Part shown: piece by piece, positions 1 through 12,189 of the stretch
Numbering within the stretch: the stretch's first letter is position 1
How the letters are laid out: the number at the start of each line of letters is the position of its first letter
Assembly (NCBI GenBank): GCA_038380795.1
Contig: CM076259.1
Coordinates: forward strand, 67,609,741 to 67,673,740
Source: Pyrocephalus nanus
Lineage: Eukaryota > Chordata > Aves > Passeriformes > Tyrannidae
Direction of reading: 5' to 3'
DNA length: 64,000 nt
Position numbers and translations under genes: made by a program
Notes under the pieces: generated by a model
Told to the model about the DNA's origin: nothing
The model's input: only the letters and a program-made list of their open reading frames with translations
Databases searched by the model: none

Positions 1-29
1 CATTTGAGCTACATGTATCTCTGTTGCAG

Positions 30-302
30 GGGGGAGTCTTTGGACAATCTTGATTCTTCAAGAACAACCTCCTGGAGGCACCACTCATGGCTGAACCACT
101 CTGCCTCTTCTTCATCTCTGTCTTCTAGTCAAGATTTTAGTCGCCCAGTGTCCACTTCAAACCGAGCTTACATGTGCACTCCTTCCTCCAGCAAAGCCCC
201 TCCTGTGGCCACCTCAACAAGAGCCCCATCCATGTCCCAAACAGCACCCCGGGCTCAGTCTCCTGTCTCTGCTTCCCAGCCAGGGTCCCAGACACGCAGC
301 AG
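30..302 (+). CDS. LMO7: LMO7 coding exon: Ser/Thr/Pro-rich linker before the LIM domain
   Basis: Internal exon of LIM domain only protein 7, an actin- and junction-associated scaffold found at adherens junctions and in the nucleus. The exon follows a TTGCAG acceptor (ends at 29) and stops at AG|GTGAGT (donor from 303). Its reading frame encodes GESLDNLDS, then a Trp-containing stretch (SWRHHSWLN), then a Ser-rich segment with QDFSRPVSTSNRAYM, ending GSQTRS plus two bases of an Arg codon. From knowledge of the family, mammalian LMO7 has the same order of motifs (SLDNLDS, SW, QDFSRP, VSTSNRAYM, GSQ.R.R) just before its LIM domain. The two leftover bases join the G at 1635 to make Arg, which restores the mammalian-like junction R-SVSGK. 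The segment is low complexity and probably disordered. Earlier exons (calponin-homology and PDZ regions) lie outside the window. Confidence 0.93.
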
Positions 303-1634
303 GTGAGTGTATGCTCTTCTGCTGGGAAGGTACAAATTCTGGGCAGCACTAAAGAGTGTGTATATGGTGGTCTACAGCAGGGTTATTGTCCATAATATAG
401 ATTAACAAGTACCTGGACTTTTCTGGCTGAAGGGGACAGTGGAAGTACAGGTTCATATTACCTCCCTACTCCAGTCACTCAAAAAATTCCACAATTTTTT
501 CATCACTGCTTGACATCGGTTAAAAAAACAAAGGAACTGAAATAATAAGTCTGCAGTCTCCGAGCTGTGTGTTGGTTACCAAAATGATTAGTAAAAGCCT
601 ATTCCAGATGGCATTTCTGACATTTATTTTCCTTGGTTTGTTTTAACAAAAGATTCCTGAAACCCACACTTTATGACCCTCATCTTGGTCTCTCCTCCCC
701 TCTTCTTGGCATGTGGCCAATATCATCTTGAGGAGCACTCAGGAATGCTCATAACCCGTGACCCTGGAGAATTACAGAGTAGGATGTTGGTTTTAATTTA
801 GGAGGAGAAAGCAAGAATTGCAACATATTTTGAAGAAAAAAAAAAAAAGGAATTCATTTGTGGTATGGTAGATAACTGCTGGTTTTATGTACTTGAAACA
901 TTTTAAAAATACCTTGGGATAAGACTACAGAGAACCATCCCCACACAGTCATGTTTTATATATAACAACAGTGAACACTACTTCACTAGCTCTTACACTT
1001 CTCAGGCACTTAGTGATAAATTGACTTTTTTTGTTGTTGTTTTTTAAAACTAGGCTTTTATATAATGTAAGAAAATTACCTTCTTAACCATGTTTTTTTT
1101 ATCTTGTTCTCACTTCCATTTCCTAACATCTTGGTAGATCTATGGAAACTGACCTCCATATAGCTTATGTTCCAAGAGTTAACCTAATATTATATGTCCA
1201 GGACTAGCCTTCTTTTTTCTATCAAGGTGCACATGGTAGGTCTTGGCAAGTGTGCTTGCTAAAACTTGGTCTCCTGAATAGTACCCCACAAATAAGAAGA
1301 CTGGAGCACAAAACCTGTGTGCTTACTGTCCAAACTAAACAGTACACTTTTTATTTGTAGGAGGTATTTTATACAATGAAATATCTGCCAAGAATGTGAT
1401 AGAATTTCTTAATTTGTTCCTATGTAAATTTGATCTAAATTGTAACACTTCAGCTTTCCCTAGCTTTCAGATCTACTGTAAATATTAATTTTCAGTTTAT
1501 TTTCCCCAAGCAGCCTAATAATCCACTTTTTACCCATATTTTTTTCATTTTTAATATCAAAAAGTACTTGATAACTTTTCTTTGTCTTTCAAACCTTTTC
1601 AAGCTGGTTTTAAGGTTTTTCATTCTATATTTAG
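303..1634 (+). other. LMO7: LMO7 intron
   Basis: Intron of 1,332 bp with a GTGAGT donor and a TTTAG acceptor. It interrupts a codon after the second base. I see only AT-rich unique sequence, a poly-A run near 835-848 and T-rich stretches. No further exon or transposon is recognisable. Confidence 0.85.
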
Positions 1635-1743
1635 GTCAGTCAGTGGGAAGAAAATCTGTTCATACTGTAATAACGTTCTGGGCAAAGGAGCAGCCATGAT
1701 CATTGAGTCTCTTGGTCTTTGTTATCATTTACATTGCTTTAAG
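1635..1743 (+). CDS. LMO7: LMO7 coding exon: first zinc finger of the LIM domain
   Basis: This exon encodes [18 protein letters not shown], continuing [18 protein letters not shown]. It carries the first zinc-binding module of the LIM domain: Cys-x2-Cys, 19 residues, then His-x2-Cys. The acceptor is TTTAG at 1634 and the donor is AAG|GTGAGA at 1744, and the exon ends in phase 0 after Phe-Lys. [13 protein letters not shown] is a signature shared by LMO7 and its paralogue LIMCH1. The CYHLHCFK version, together with the next exon's CVAC.CDLGG, fits LMO7 rather than LIMCH1. LIM domains bind proteins, and in LMO7 the domain is linked to junctional and nuclear partners. Confidence 0.95.
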
Positions 1744-3451
1744 GTGAGAGCTGGGAGTCACATCATGAAGGAACAGGAACTAATCAGGAGCACGCATGGC
1801 TACTCAGTGTTATGCTCACAGGGGTCTTACTAATCATCTGCTTTGCCTTCTACTCTTGACAGCGTGGTGCATGCATATTTCCATGAGGCAGTCCTGTCTG
1901 CAGGCATTTAGCACTTGACTCTAGAAGCGTTTCTTAAATGCCAGAGCTAACAAGTAGGACTTTGATATGAGTAAGATGAGCACTTTGACTGTGAGATCAA
2001 AGTTCTTTCTTCTTTGAATGGGCAGCAAAATGTCAGAAGATGCTGAACCACTTCTCACAGAGAAAGCAGCTCCTCTAATGAAAAATAAAATCTCAGCCTG
2101 GACCTGGCAGTTGAATCATTTAAGAGGATCCATCCTTTCTAAGCTAATCTCAGCAGACAATGTTCACATAGTGTTTTTCAGGTAAAGACATGTTTGCAGA
2201 GATCAGCCTGGCAGGATAAAACCAAAAACCAGACCAGAAGCTGTGTTTAGTGCTACTCAGCCCTGGTCAGAAACTAGGAATATAAGGTTATGCTTGGCAC
2301 TGAGACATACTTAGATGATTTGCCATCAGCTTGGGGCATATGCAGAGCTGAAAGAATAAATGCCTGCCTGCAAAAGATGGCAAAGTTTCCCTGCGCTTGG
2401 ACCAGATGAGGAATTACACTCTGATTTGAAGATGCTGTTGGACCCTACTTCTTCCATGACTTCAAGAAAGAGACTTCTGTGCCTGGTTCAGAACATTTTT
2501 CTTCTGTGCCCAGCTCAAGTGCATCACCTGGAGTATTACAAGGGATTGACTCAAAGCTCTTCCTAATCTGCCTGCCTGAGCAGGAGGATCAGGACTAATC
2601 CATGGGGACTGGTTGCCATTCTCTTTCTGCAGGACATGTATTCTGTGAAAGGGAGTGCACCTGTAGCTCCTAACCTACATAAGAAAATACCAAGTTTCTG
2701 TTTTCAAATTTCTGAAGATTAATGAGCTGTTGAACAGACTGCCATCCAAAAGATTCATTACTTGGTTAAGCAGGGAAACTATCTGTGCTTTCTAAATTCA
2801 GTAAGGGGAGTGTTATGTTTTGGGTTACATTCCTTCCAGATGCGGTTCATATTCACAGCAAATACATGTTTAGCCATGATAGCTAAATAGTTTGATGTTA
2901 GCATGAAAGCATTCAAGCCCCTCATGTGTTTATGCAAGAAAAATTAAATTAGCCCCATCTCTCCAAATCAGAACTTGTTTTAATGCTGCAAACCCAGGAA
3001 ATTGGGAGTGCCTGAGTATTTGCTGCTGTGAGTGCCAGAGGACTTAAGACACCAGCAGCATGTAGTGCCACATGGAAATCTGCAAGTAACACACCCAGGT
3101 GTTCTGTGCCAAAATTATTGTTGCCATCTAGAGAACAAATTTTTTTCATGCCAAGTCAGAGTTTTCAGAGAAACCAAAGTTCAAATTAAATTTAATGAAC
3201 TAATTGCTAAAAATCGTCTGCTTTATGTTTGCTTAGTTGGTGTATCTCTGCTATTCATTGTCCGGTCGTCACCTTTAAATACTTTCTTAGGGCTGGTTGC
3301 ATTTTGATCTACTAATCGTCACACATTTGCTTCTAGCTGATTGTGGGTTTATGGTTCAAGCTTTGTCGAGCTTAATCTGAGCTGCTTCTGAACAGCATTT
3401 TTGTTTCTTAGTATTTTGAAAGAAGTTGCTAATTATTTATCCATGATACAG
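1744..3451 (+). other. LMO7: LMO7 intron splitting the LIM domain
   Basis: Intron of 1,708 bp, phase 0, placed between the two zinc modules (HCFK | CVAC). The donor is GTGAGA and the acceptor is ATACAG. I see no recognisable exon or repeat in it. Several short open frames here have no coding features I can support. Confidence 0.85.
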
Positions 3452-3554
3452 TGTGTTGCCTGTGGATGCGACCTTGGTGGATCCCGCTCTGGAGCTGAAG
3501 TTAGGATCCGAAACAACCAACTCTTCTGCAACGACTGCTATATCAGATTTAAAA
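3452..3554 (+). CDS. LMO7: LMO7 coding exon: second zinc finger of the LIM domain
   Basis: This exon encodes CVACGCDLGGSRSGAEVR, continuing IRNNQLFCNDCYIRFK. It forms the second zinc module: Cys-x2-Cys, 21 residues, then Cys-x2-Cys. Spliced to the preceding exon, the full ligand series is C-x2-C-x19-H-x2-C-x2-C-x2-C-x21-C-x2-C, so all eight zinc ligands are present. The acceptor is ATACAG (ends 3451) and the donor is GTAAGG at 3555. The exon ends one base into a codon. The residues closely follow mammalian LMO7 (CDLGG, SGAEVRIRN, CNDCY.RFK). Reading through the donor would instead add about nine unrelated residues before a stop near 3583. Confidence 0.95.
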
Positions 3555-5881
3555 GTAAGGCAATCCAACTGCAGTGTGCATGACTGTAGTTCTTCTCTGT
3601 GCTGTACAACTTGATAGCTGTTACATTTAGCTTTCATTTGGTATATTAGTGAATATAATAAGGACATGAATAAGTGAATATATATAAGGAAGAAGAACCA
3701 AGGTTTGATTGCCAGTTTGTCTTTTGTAGGGTAGCTGTTCCTAACTTTTAACTTGCTGGTAGCTGATTTTATCACCTTGTTGTTACGCAGCTTCAAACAG
3801 ACAGCATGGTGTAGTCATCTTGCTTTCTTCATAGATCTAAGAAAGTGGTGTCAGGGAGTTGTCAGGTGCTAAACAGGCTTGTCTTGATAACAGAGAAGCC
3901 TTTTTGAAAAAGTGTCAACATGTTTAAAAAAAAAAGTAATCTGAAATATGTATTTAATTCACTCCTAATGCATACCTGGAAAGCTATTAGTTTATCCTGT
4001 GCAGGTGGCACAAATGCTGGTTTCTTTTTGTGATGCTATTGTTATTGGAATTATAGGTCTGTAATTGGTTATTCATTTAGGTACAAGTTCAGGAGGAATT
4101 GATTTACTTACAGATCTTAATTAAAAGGTGCAGTATAATTTTTTTCCTTTTTATGGCTTGCAGAATTCTGATTTACTGGAGCATGATGTTAAGGCTTTGT
4201 ATAGTGGTGTTGAGGTCCTTTTTTCTGCTGTCATAGATGATGGTAGATATCCTCCTAATATTGACAAGTCTTGAGAGCTTTATATGGCTCCTTTTTATAT
4301 AGCAAATATGTAATTCTCTAGGATGATAAAATTCAGGGAAGGGAAAACATTTCTGAATTACTTCCTGGGAAAGATCTCCGTGTTTCTTTATGAGCCCAGC
4401 ACGTTTTTCTCACAGTGGACCAGAAGGCAGTGAAGGGAACAGGGATACTCATGCTACAGCATTTCAGCAGGAATTGGACAGCTGCTGGCTGAGAAACCTA
4501 GCTCAGAAAAAGAAAAGCTCTGCATCTGATGCTGTTGCTGTTTTCATGCTCTTTTTGGCTTCCAGGAAAAAGGGGAAGTCACAGAAATGGTTGTGTGGTG
4601 CCCGAGCTAAAACCAGAAAACTTCACACCTTGTGAGGCTAACAGGGCGTTCACAGAGGCTAATGTTATGTGCAAAGATGCCACTGTGGCCAGTGGAAGGA
4701 GGAAGAGAATCACCTCCTTCCATCTGGAGGTGATCCAGAGCGCTGGGTTGTATCTCTGAGTTAATGTTTGGAGAATGTCTCTCCTTAGTGACAAGACTAC
4801 ACTGAAGTGACTATGTTCCTGTTTGAAGTACCCAGATTTGTTGGAGATTCACTCTGGAGCTTGCTCATGTTATTTTTATCTCTGTCTTTTCTTTTGAAGG
4901 GGAAAAATTGTTCAATGACTTGAATAAGTAATTTTATCAAAGATGAATTGCTGTTGTGTCTGTCTTTGACATTACAGCCCATAAAGTCACAGCAGTGCCT
5001 TTCAGAAGCAGAGCTGATCTGTAAATAAATGGTTCTATTCCCTTCCCTTCAGACTGCATCTACTTGGGCCAGTGGGCACCTCAAAACATAATTGTATGAG
5101 ATACAAGTATATCGGGAATTCTAAGAACTTATAGGTACAGAATAAAGTATTTAAATTAGTGATGAGTAATTGAAATTGGCTATTTGAATAATACAAAAAC
5201 CAGCTATGCAATTACTGCAGTGAAAATATATTGGCAGCACAGCGGAGGTCTGTGATGCAGATTACTTTTTTTTTGCAGTTGTCATTTAACGTCAGGCCGG
5301 CTAATTATTCGTTAGTTTGGAACGTGAACATATTGGCAAAAAGGTCCGAGAAACTGTAGGGTTATTAATATTCACTGTGCAATGTTATGGTGTGATATTT
5401 TTGCACATTTTTATGTTAATTTTGTGGTTTGAACTTGGAACACTGTGGCGGAACACAAGTGTATTGGCAGATGCCCACAAAGATATGCAGAGAGACAATA
5501 GGAAAAAGTTCTTTATATTGTTACAGGTATTTAGCAAGTTTTAATTTCATTATTGAAGGGTAAATTTAGAAAAACTGTCACTCTTTCTCTATGCTAATGC
5601 TAAAAATAGTTCTTAAAAACTTGCTAGGGTGCATGTTCTGTGGAATATTACTTGGCCTGAAATAATTGCAGTGCTGTAATTGGATTAAACTCAAATTTGT
5701 ATTTTTCATTAAATTTGGATTGCTTGATTCAGAATGTATACTTTAGTTTGTGTTACAATTTTCAATAAGTATTGGAAAAACCATTTTCTGACAATTTTAA
5801 ACTTGGAAATGTTAATTTTTGTTAAAGAGGTTCTTCAGTAACTAGACTTTACTTACAATTTCTTCTGTTTCTCTCTAACAG
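3555..5881 (+). other. LMO7: LMO7 last intron
   Basis: Intron of 2,327 bp, phase 1, with a GTAAGG donor and a pyrimidine-rich acceptor ending AACAG at 5881. It contains a 9-bp perfect hairpin at 4709-4734. It also has an unusual local cluster of CpG dinucleotides between about 5,285 and 5,455 that resembles a conserved element rather than an exon. Confidence 0.85.
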
Positions 5882-5904
5882 CTGGACAACCAACCTCCAT
5901 GTGA
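5882..5904 (+). CDS. LMO7: LMO7 terminal coding segment and stop
   Basis: The first two bases complete a Thr codon with the last base of the previous exon. Gly-Gln-Pro-Thr-Ser-Met and the TGA stop at 5902-5904 follow. The resulting protein end, RFKTGQPTSM, matches the conserved mammalian LMO7 ending (RFKSGRPTAM, from memory of the family), which strongly supports both the splice site and the gene identity. The segment is too short to be found as an open frame and was placed by splicing logic. Confidence 0.92.
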
Positions 5905-5934
5905 AGCAAATGAAGATATGAAATCACTGTTGCA

Positions 5935-5940
5935 AATAAA
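5935..5940 (+). terminator. AATAAA hexamer just after the LMO7 stop
   Basis: Perfect polyadenylation hexamer only 31 bases past the stop codon. No clear GT- or T-rich downstream element follows closely, so it is probably weak or unused, although it would give a very short 3' UTR. Confidence 0.25.
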
Positions 5941-6595
5941 AGAAGAGGTGATTGCTGCTGATGTAGATCTATAAATATATATATCGTGTATGTGTGTTTT
6001 TTCTAAGAGTAACTCTTGCTTGTCTAGTCTTCATAGCAATACATTGTATTCTGCATATAACTATTTTTATTTATAAGAAAGTAATTGCAGTAAGGAAATA
6101 TCTGGGAAAAATACTTTCACATTTTCAGCTTCAAGTACTGAGAGCACAAGAGAGAATAACTATATTTTCAGTAATAACTTCAAAATATTTTTGAGGGTTA
6201 TAATCAACTAGTTGACTTTCCAATGGTATATGAAGAGGGTATTTTGTTTCTAAGCTCTTGAAATGAGCATTAGAGAAATAGGTAATATAAATACGTTTTT
6301 GCAATTGCTGTCTTTATTTTTGACATATACTGAAAGTGAATTCTCTAGGTTAATATGAAGCTGCATTTAAATGCACACGAGTGTGTTTGCTTTGCATATG
6401 CTGGTTTATAAAATTATGTGCTATTTTGAAACTTAAATACAAAGAATAACCAGTTTGCTCAGTGGTGTTGGCATAATATTCTGTGGAATCCATTTAGAGG
6501 GGGAGAGTTTTCTTTTCCCATTTGGAAAGTGTAACTATCACTTTTTCCTCCACAAACTGAGTGGAGAATGGTTGTTGAATGACAGTCTATTTGTA

Positions 6596-6601
6596 AATAA
6601 A
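6596..6601 (+). terminator. Likely LMO7 polyadenylation signal
   Basis: AATAAA followed within 30 bases by TTTTGTTTTG and a long T run, a typical downstream U/GU-rich element. This is the best candidate for the main LMO7 3' end in the window. Confidence 0.55.
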
Positions 6602-6630
6602 AATTCTGATGTTGCATTTATTAGAAGTTT

Positions 6631-9600
6631 TGTTTTGTTTTTTTTTTTCTCTTCAGCTAAATATGTCTAAGGTAATGTGTTGAAATATAAAATTGTTTCA
6701 GTTTCATCTTGGGGAAAATATTTAAGATGTTCACCCATATATGTGCAAAAACAGTAGTTCTTGCTTTTCTCTTCTCCTTTGTAGTCGATACCAAATTCTT
6801 TGTGTAGTTCTCTCATCAACCTCCTCATGCATTTTCCCTTCAACATTCAATAAGAGTAGCGACACTGTGCGCTCATGCCCGAAACACAATTGGAAGAGGT
6901 GGATGTTCCCCAGAATTTCTCTGCTATGGCTACAAAACATGTTTTTGGGTTAGGTTCTGCTCCTCCTGAAAACACAGAATGTGTGCTGTGTGTTTTTCAG
7001 TGGCGGCTCCGAAATGGCTTTAGTCAGTGGCTTCCCCAAATCCCTTCATGCCCAGTAAAGTACCCTTCTCTGTCCATATCCTTGGAAGCAGTGAAGAAAA
7101 CAATGTGGGGTGGATCAGAGGAATTTGGGGGATCATTTTGTGGATGAAACCATGGAAGAGGACAGCTGGGAGGTGTAGGAGGGCTTCTGAGTATGAGCTT
7201 GTACCTGGCACCATGAAGAGTTGCATGAGGCTTCCAAAGCAGTTTAGGGTGCTCCTTCCTCTCAAGCAATCTTGGGGGTGGATAGGAGAGCTAGCAGATT
7301 GGGAAGAGTGACTGTGGCTGTGATATCTGGGGGCAACAAAGGAAGATCATGCTGTTTTGGTGTAGCGGAAGAACTTCACCTGTGTGAGTCTCCTGTAACT
7401 TCTCCTGCTTGTAGCTCTGCATGCCTCCTATTTTCCTTTGGTTTATTGATCTTTCCTCTGAACAGATGGGTGCTGCCTTATGCCAAGGAACTCCCAGCTA
7501 ATAAATTCTGAATTGCAAAGTGCCAAACTTTATTTTTAATTTTCCCTATAAAAAGTGTCATAAAGATCTAAAATGCCTCATCAGCCATGCCCACCTTTGT
7601 GACTTGGCCTTGGATTTTGGTATTCGGTTAATGTGGACTGGTAAAGATATTTCATTTTGTTTCTACTGTCGTGGTAGGTGTTTCTACTGACATGGTAGAC
7701 CACAGGTGAGGACACTGGGGTATGAAGACCCCAGTCCTCAAATACAGACTATGGAGAGATAGTCAAACTACCTGCTCACACAGCTCTCTGGGAGCCTGGG
7801 ATCCTCTCTGCTGCCTGTGGAAGATGCTTGCTTCCCTGAGAGATATTCACAATAGGAACCCAAACTATTGCACAGGTGCTGTGCAGATCTGGCTCTCTGT
7901 TAAGGCACATACCTGATGGAGATGGTGTGGATGCCCCCCTACACTGCAATTTTCAGACTTCTTTTATTGTAGGCAGCATCAACCCCTGCTTCTGTCTCAC
8001 CCTCTCCAAATTTCAGATACCCAGTCTCCATCACCAGCCCTGAAATACACTGAGAGACACAATTTTACCTGATTTTTTTTTTCTTGTCACAAGTCAAAGT
8101 TTTTCAGCCTGCAAGGCACCAGTGAATTTATCCTAACCTATTCATGATTTCCCTCTCCCAGCATTGTGTTGTGCAGAAAAGCTGTGAGATAAGTCAGAGA
8201 TGGACATGCTGTCTTCTACATCTTGAGCCCCATCACATTGCCCTGTTCCTGGGAATCATTTGGGTATTGAAAATTGCCTGGTGGTGAGAAATGGAAAGAG
8301 AGGAGAAAACTCAGCAACCTGCAGTCTGTGTTGCTGCCTGACTGGTCCTGCAGCCTGGAGTTGTGCACTCTGAGCCAGGATGGCTTTTCCTAAATGGTGT
8401 CAAGTACTTCCACGTGGGCTCCAATTTAATTTTCTCACAAAATGTCTGCAAAAAAATGGGTTGTTTCATTAGCTTGCCTGTGAGCCAAGGAGTGGGATTT
8501 CAAATTTAGTCAGCCTCAAAAAGCTGATGTTGAAGCTATTGAAGAGCTGAAGCTTTCTCACCCTTGTTAAAGTCCCACTTAAAACAAGGCTCCTTCAAAT
8601 CTGCGTTCATGAATTCACATTGGCAAATGCAAATAATGAAAATTGCTTTCTCTTCTCCTTCCCTGTTCTGGAGGGGAACAGGCAGGGGAACCCACCTTAT
8701 GGATGTTGTATCTGTCTGTTTTAATCCTCGCTGAAGTATTTGCAATGTGTTAGGCTCTCAAAGTTCAGCAAAACTGGTTATTAACACAAGATGGCAGTGT
8801 GTAAGTGCAACTCTCACAATAAAAAGCCATTTTCGTGGTTATATTCCCTTATATAAAAGGGGTTGCATTTGCTAAATTATGCTAAAGTTGTGATGTAGGG
8901 AGAGTTGTAGAGAGAATTTTATCTTCATCTTGGACCTTTCTCCCCACCTGGCATTGTGGAGATGTGATGTGCAACTGAATCTGAGCAGACTTACTGGTTT
9001 GGGTGGGTTTTTTTCCTGCTATTTCATTGACTAGCTGCTGCTTAAAGCAGTACTAAGTAGGGACAGAGGTAAAGAGAATGTTTACTGTGGAGAAAAATAA
9101 ACTAGATAATTTTTGGAGGTTTCTGCCGTATTTTGTTGGATACTTTTTTAAGATGCTGCTCAAGGAAGAACAACCAATTGCTCTCCCTCAGTTCATCAGC
9201 TTCAGACATGCTGTTTAAGGTTACAACCCTCATATGCACGTGTCTAGAGGTGAGCTGCGTGCTCTGCTCTTTACTCTCAGGTGTCTGGTGCTGCTTGGGT
9301 TGTTCTCAAGTTGTCTAGGACATCCACCCAGGGCTAGGCTGGGCTGGATATGGTGCAAGTCTGGGAGATACTCATGCAGCTGCCAGAGCAGGTTTTGTGG
9401 GATACTATAGTATTTCTGAAAGAGCAGCAGAGATTTAGGAGCGAACAACTGAATGAACCTCAGCTCCCTACAGCCAGTGGTGCAAAGGCATGATTTCATG
9501 GGCCTCTGAGAAGGTGCCCACTGTCAGGTGAGGTGCTTGGCTGTCCAAGCTTTGCTGACATTAACAGGCATTTTCCACCTGCATTTTTACACATCTGTGT

Positions 9601-12189
9601 TTATATATCTTAATGCTGACTGAATGTTTCCTGAAATAGCTGGGAAACTCTGTTTAGCTAAATCTCCCTTATCTTTGATGAGCATTTCTTTTAGAATTTA
9701 TCTAGTAGGAAATTTGTCGGAAATTTCAAGCTGATTTACCTATATGTTCACCCATTCAGGGAAGCTGCAGCACCACAGGCAATGCTGGTTAGTGGTGATG
9801 TTTATGCAGGAAGTCCAGTTTTAGAGCCTGATGCTCACACTGATACCAGCAATGGTCAGAGCCAGTCTCGTTATTTTCAGTCAAGTACTTTGCAGGTGAA
9901 TCCCTAAAAGAGTTCAAGTGATAAGTTCAACACTTCCTCTAGGTAATAGCTGTTGAAAAATGGCCCACCTTGTCACTTATGTAGTGTAAAAGTGTTTGAA
10001 ATCTGACAATTTGAGCTCGATGTGAAAACCGGTGCGCTTGAAGCAGTGTTTTTAAATCCAATCAATCATTTTTAACAGATTAGCAAAACCTGTGCTATAG
10101 CTGTAATGGAAGATTTATTAGCAGCAGGCATAATTACATAAAAAAGCAGCTTCATGCTGGAAGCACTTCAGCATTTTCACTTTAGCTCCATGTTTCTTGG
10201 GATCTGGGGGCACCGACAAAAAACAACATATGAGGACGATGTAAAGCTCTCAAAAGGGATATTCTAGTGTGAGTGGTAGGGTATCAGTTTATTAAAGCTG
10301 AAGAGTTTTTTTAATTGGTTCAACCTGCTTGAAACAAACTTGCCAATTAAGTAGCTGCTGTAGGCAGCAAACACTCCTAGGGCCAGCATACTCGTGTAGT
10401 GGGAATTACCAGCTTCTGTGAGTTTGCCTTAACAGTCGACATTGCACAAAGAACCAGAACCTTTCAAAAAATAGTATGTACAAGGGTGTGTGTACACACA
10501 GTTTGGCTTTACTGTTCGTAATAGGAGAAAGAAAGAAAAAGCTAGGGCCGTTGGATGGACAGTTCTGGAATACAACATCATGAGAGCAGGCTCGTGGTTA
10601 AATGGCCTTTTTCAAGTACCTGTGCCAGAGCAAATGTTTCTGATTCCCTCAACTGGAATTTTCTGTTGTCCTCAGGCAATCGGCAGATGTGCCATTTATT
10701 ACTGCATCAATTCCATGTGGCCATTTTGGGCTGAAAATTTGCAGATTTCAGGGTCAGATCAGGCTACAGCACTCATTTAGTCTGCCTGTATTCCTACAAA
10801 GATCATAATCTCTCATCCAATAATTCCCATATTGAACACACAACTTTTGTGTGCACAGCAGTGTTCTGTGTCGGAAAGAAGCCCTGTGTAGATCTGAAGC
10901 ATGCAAATGATGAAAAATCTACCACATGTCAACGTAAACTGTTCCAGTGGTTAATTAGCACTCTTAAAAATGTTAATTTTATTTTATTTTAATGAGCTTT
11001 CTGGCTTATGATTTTATTTTCATTCATTTAACTTGATTTAGACTCTTACAGCTGAATTAACTCTTTATTTTTCTTATTCTCTCATAGTTTGTAAATATGA
11101 TATTGATACAATCCCTGTGTTTTCTTTTTGTTTTGTTTCTTATACCTGTATGTAAACTCTTATTGCTCACATCAGAGAGAAAATGCAAGATTACCTCCAT
11201 GGGTGGATACTGTGGATAGAATGACCCTCTCTCAGTGAATTGCAATTCAAAACTCTCTGAAGACATCTAGAGCAGAGGAGAAATAATCTTGAAGAGCTTT
11301 AAAAAAATCTGATGCTTTCTTAGAATTTATTTGTGTAATGCATAGATTCAAATAAGAGCTAATGTCTGTAAGGAAATTTTGCAGTGTACATTTTCTGGTG
11401 CAATTAGTGAGGCCTTTGGGAGAACAACTGTGCCTGAGTTCCTGTGTGGTTCCGCTAGTTGTCTTGTCTTTGGGAATCTCTTACAGTTGCTTCCCCTGCT
11501 GATGTGTCTCGGTTGGCAAGGGGGCAAGATCACATTCCATTGCTATTTCTCAGCATGAAGTGTCAGCTGCAAAAATACAATCAATTGCTTTTATGTTTGG
11601 CAGATATTGATAGGAGGGGTCTGACTTGTGGCCTTTCATCAAACTCTAGCTCTGTAAAGATAACAACTCCTGTCTTTCCATGCCCGTGTAAACAAGACTC
11701 CTGCAGAGAAGCATCAGTGTTATTTGCATGTGATACTTCATTTTAAGTAAGATTTTTTCCTACTGATGTAACTATTGGATTTATGAGATATATATGTGCT
11801 GCACCTCATTATTAAAGCTATTGGTTGTACCATTGTACTCCTGGATGTCTGCATACATGAGAGGAGAATCCCAAAATAGTTTAGGAAAAGCCCCATTGAT
11901 GGAAGAAGTTGGTAAACAAACAGCCTTCATCTAGCCCAGCTACTGTCTGTTAGTAAACCACAGCCCTCTAACACAGCATACTGCAGAGTGGCAGTCATGA
12001 GTTATGCTAGTCACAATGTTTTGTGCAAAATTTGTATTACAAATGAGAATGTACTTCTGTCAACAATTTGAATGCATACAAGTGACAAATCACTTCTTTG
12101 CTATTGGAATAATTGAATGGTCTTGGCTTTTTACTAGTGGACTCAGTACTCTTTGGAGTTTTCTGTTTCCTATGATAGTTCATGGCATT
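6631..12189. other. Intergenic, no gene seen
   Basis: Mostly unique AT-rich sequence. A somewhat GC-richer patch lies at about 6,780-8,420, with several short overlapping open frames on both strands but no recognisable protein, splice structure or repeat. A stretch at about 10,010-10,200 looks like a conserved non-coding element (see findings). Confidence 0.6.

Larger units (their letters stand above)
5905..6630 (+). other. LMO7: LMO7 3' untranslated region (end inferred)
   Basis: AT-rich sequence directly after the stop codon, with several ATTTA pentamers. The 3' end is inferred from the signal at 6596-6601, followed about 27 bases later by a T-rich run (about 6,628-6,649) of the kind expected downstream of cleavage. 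Longer isoforms are possible; another AATAAA lies at 7500-7505. Confidence 0.6.

Noticed and set aside
137..349. Minus-strand frame opposite the first LMO7 exon
   Set aside because: It is a shadow of the coding exon on the other strand.
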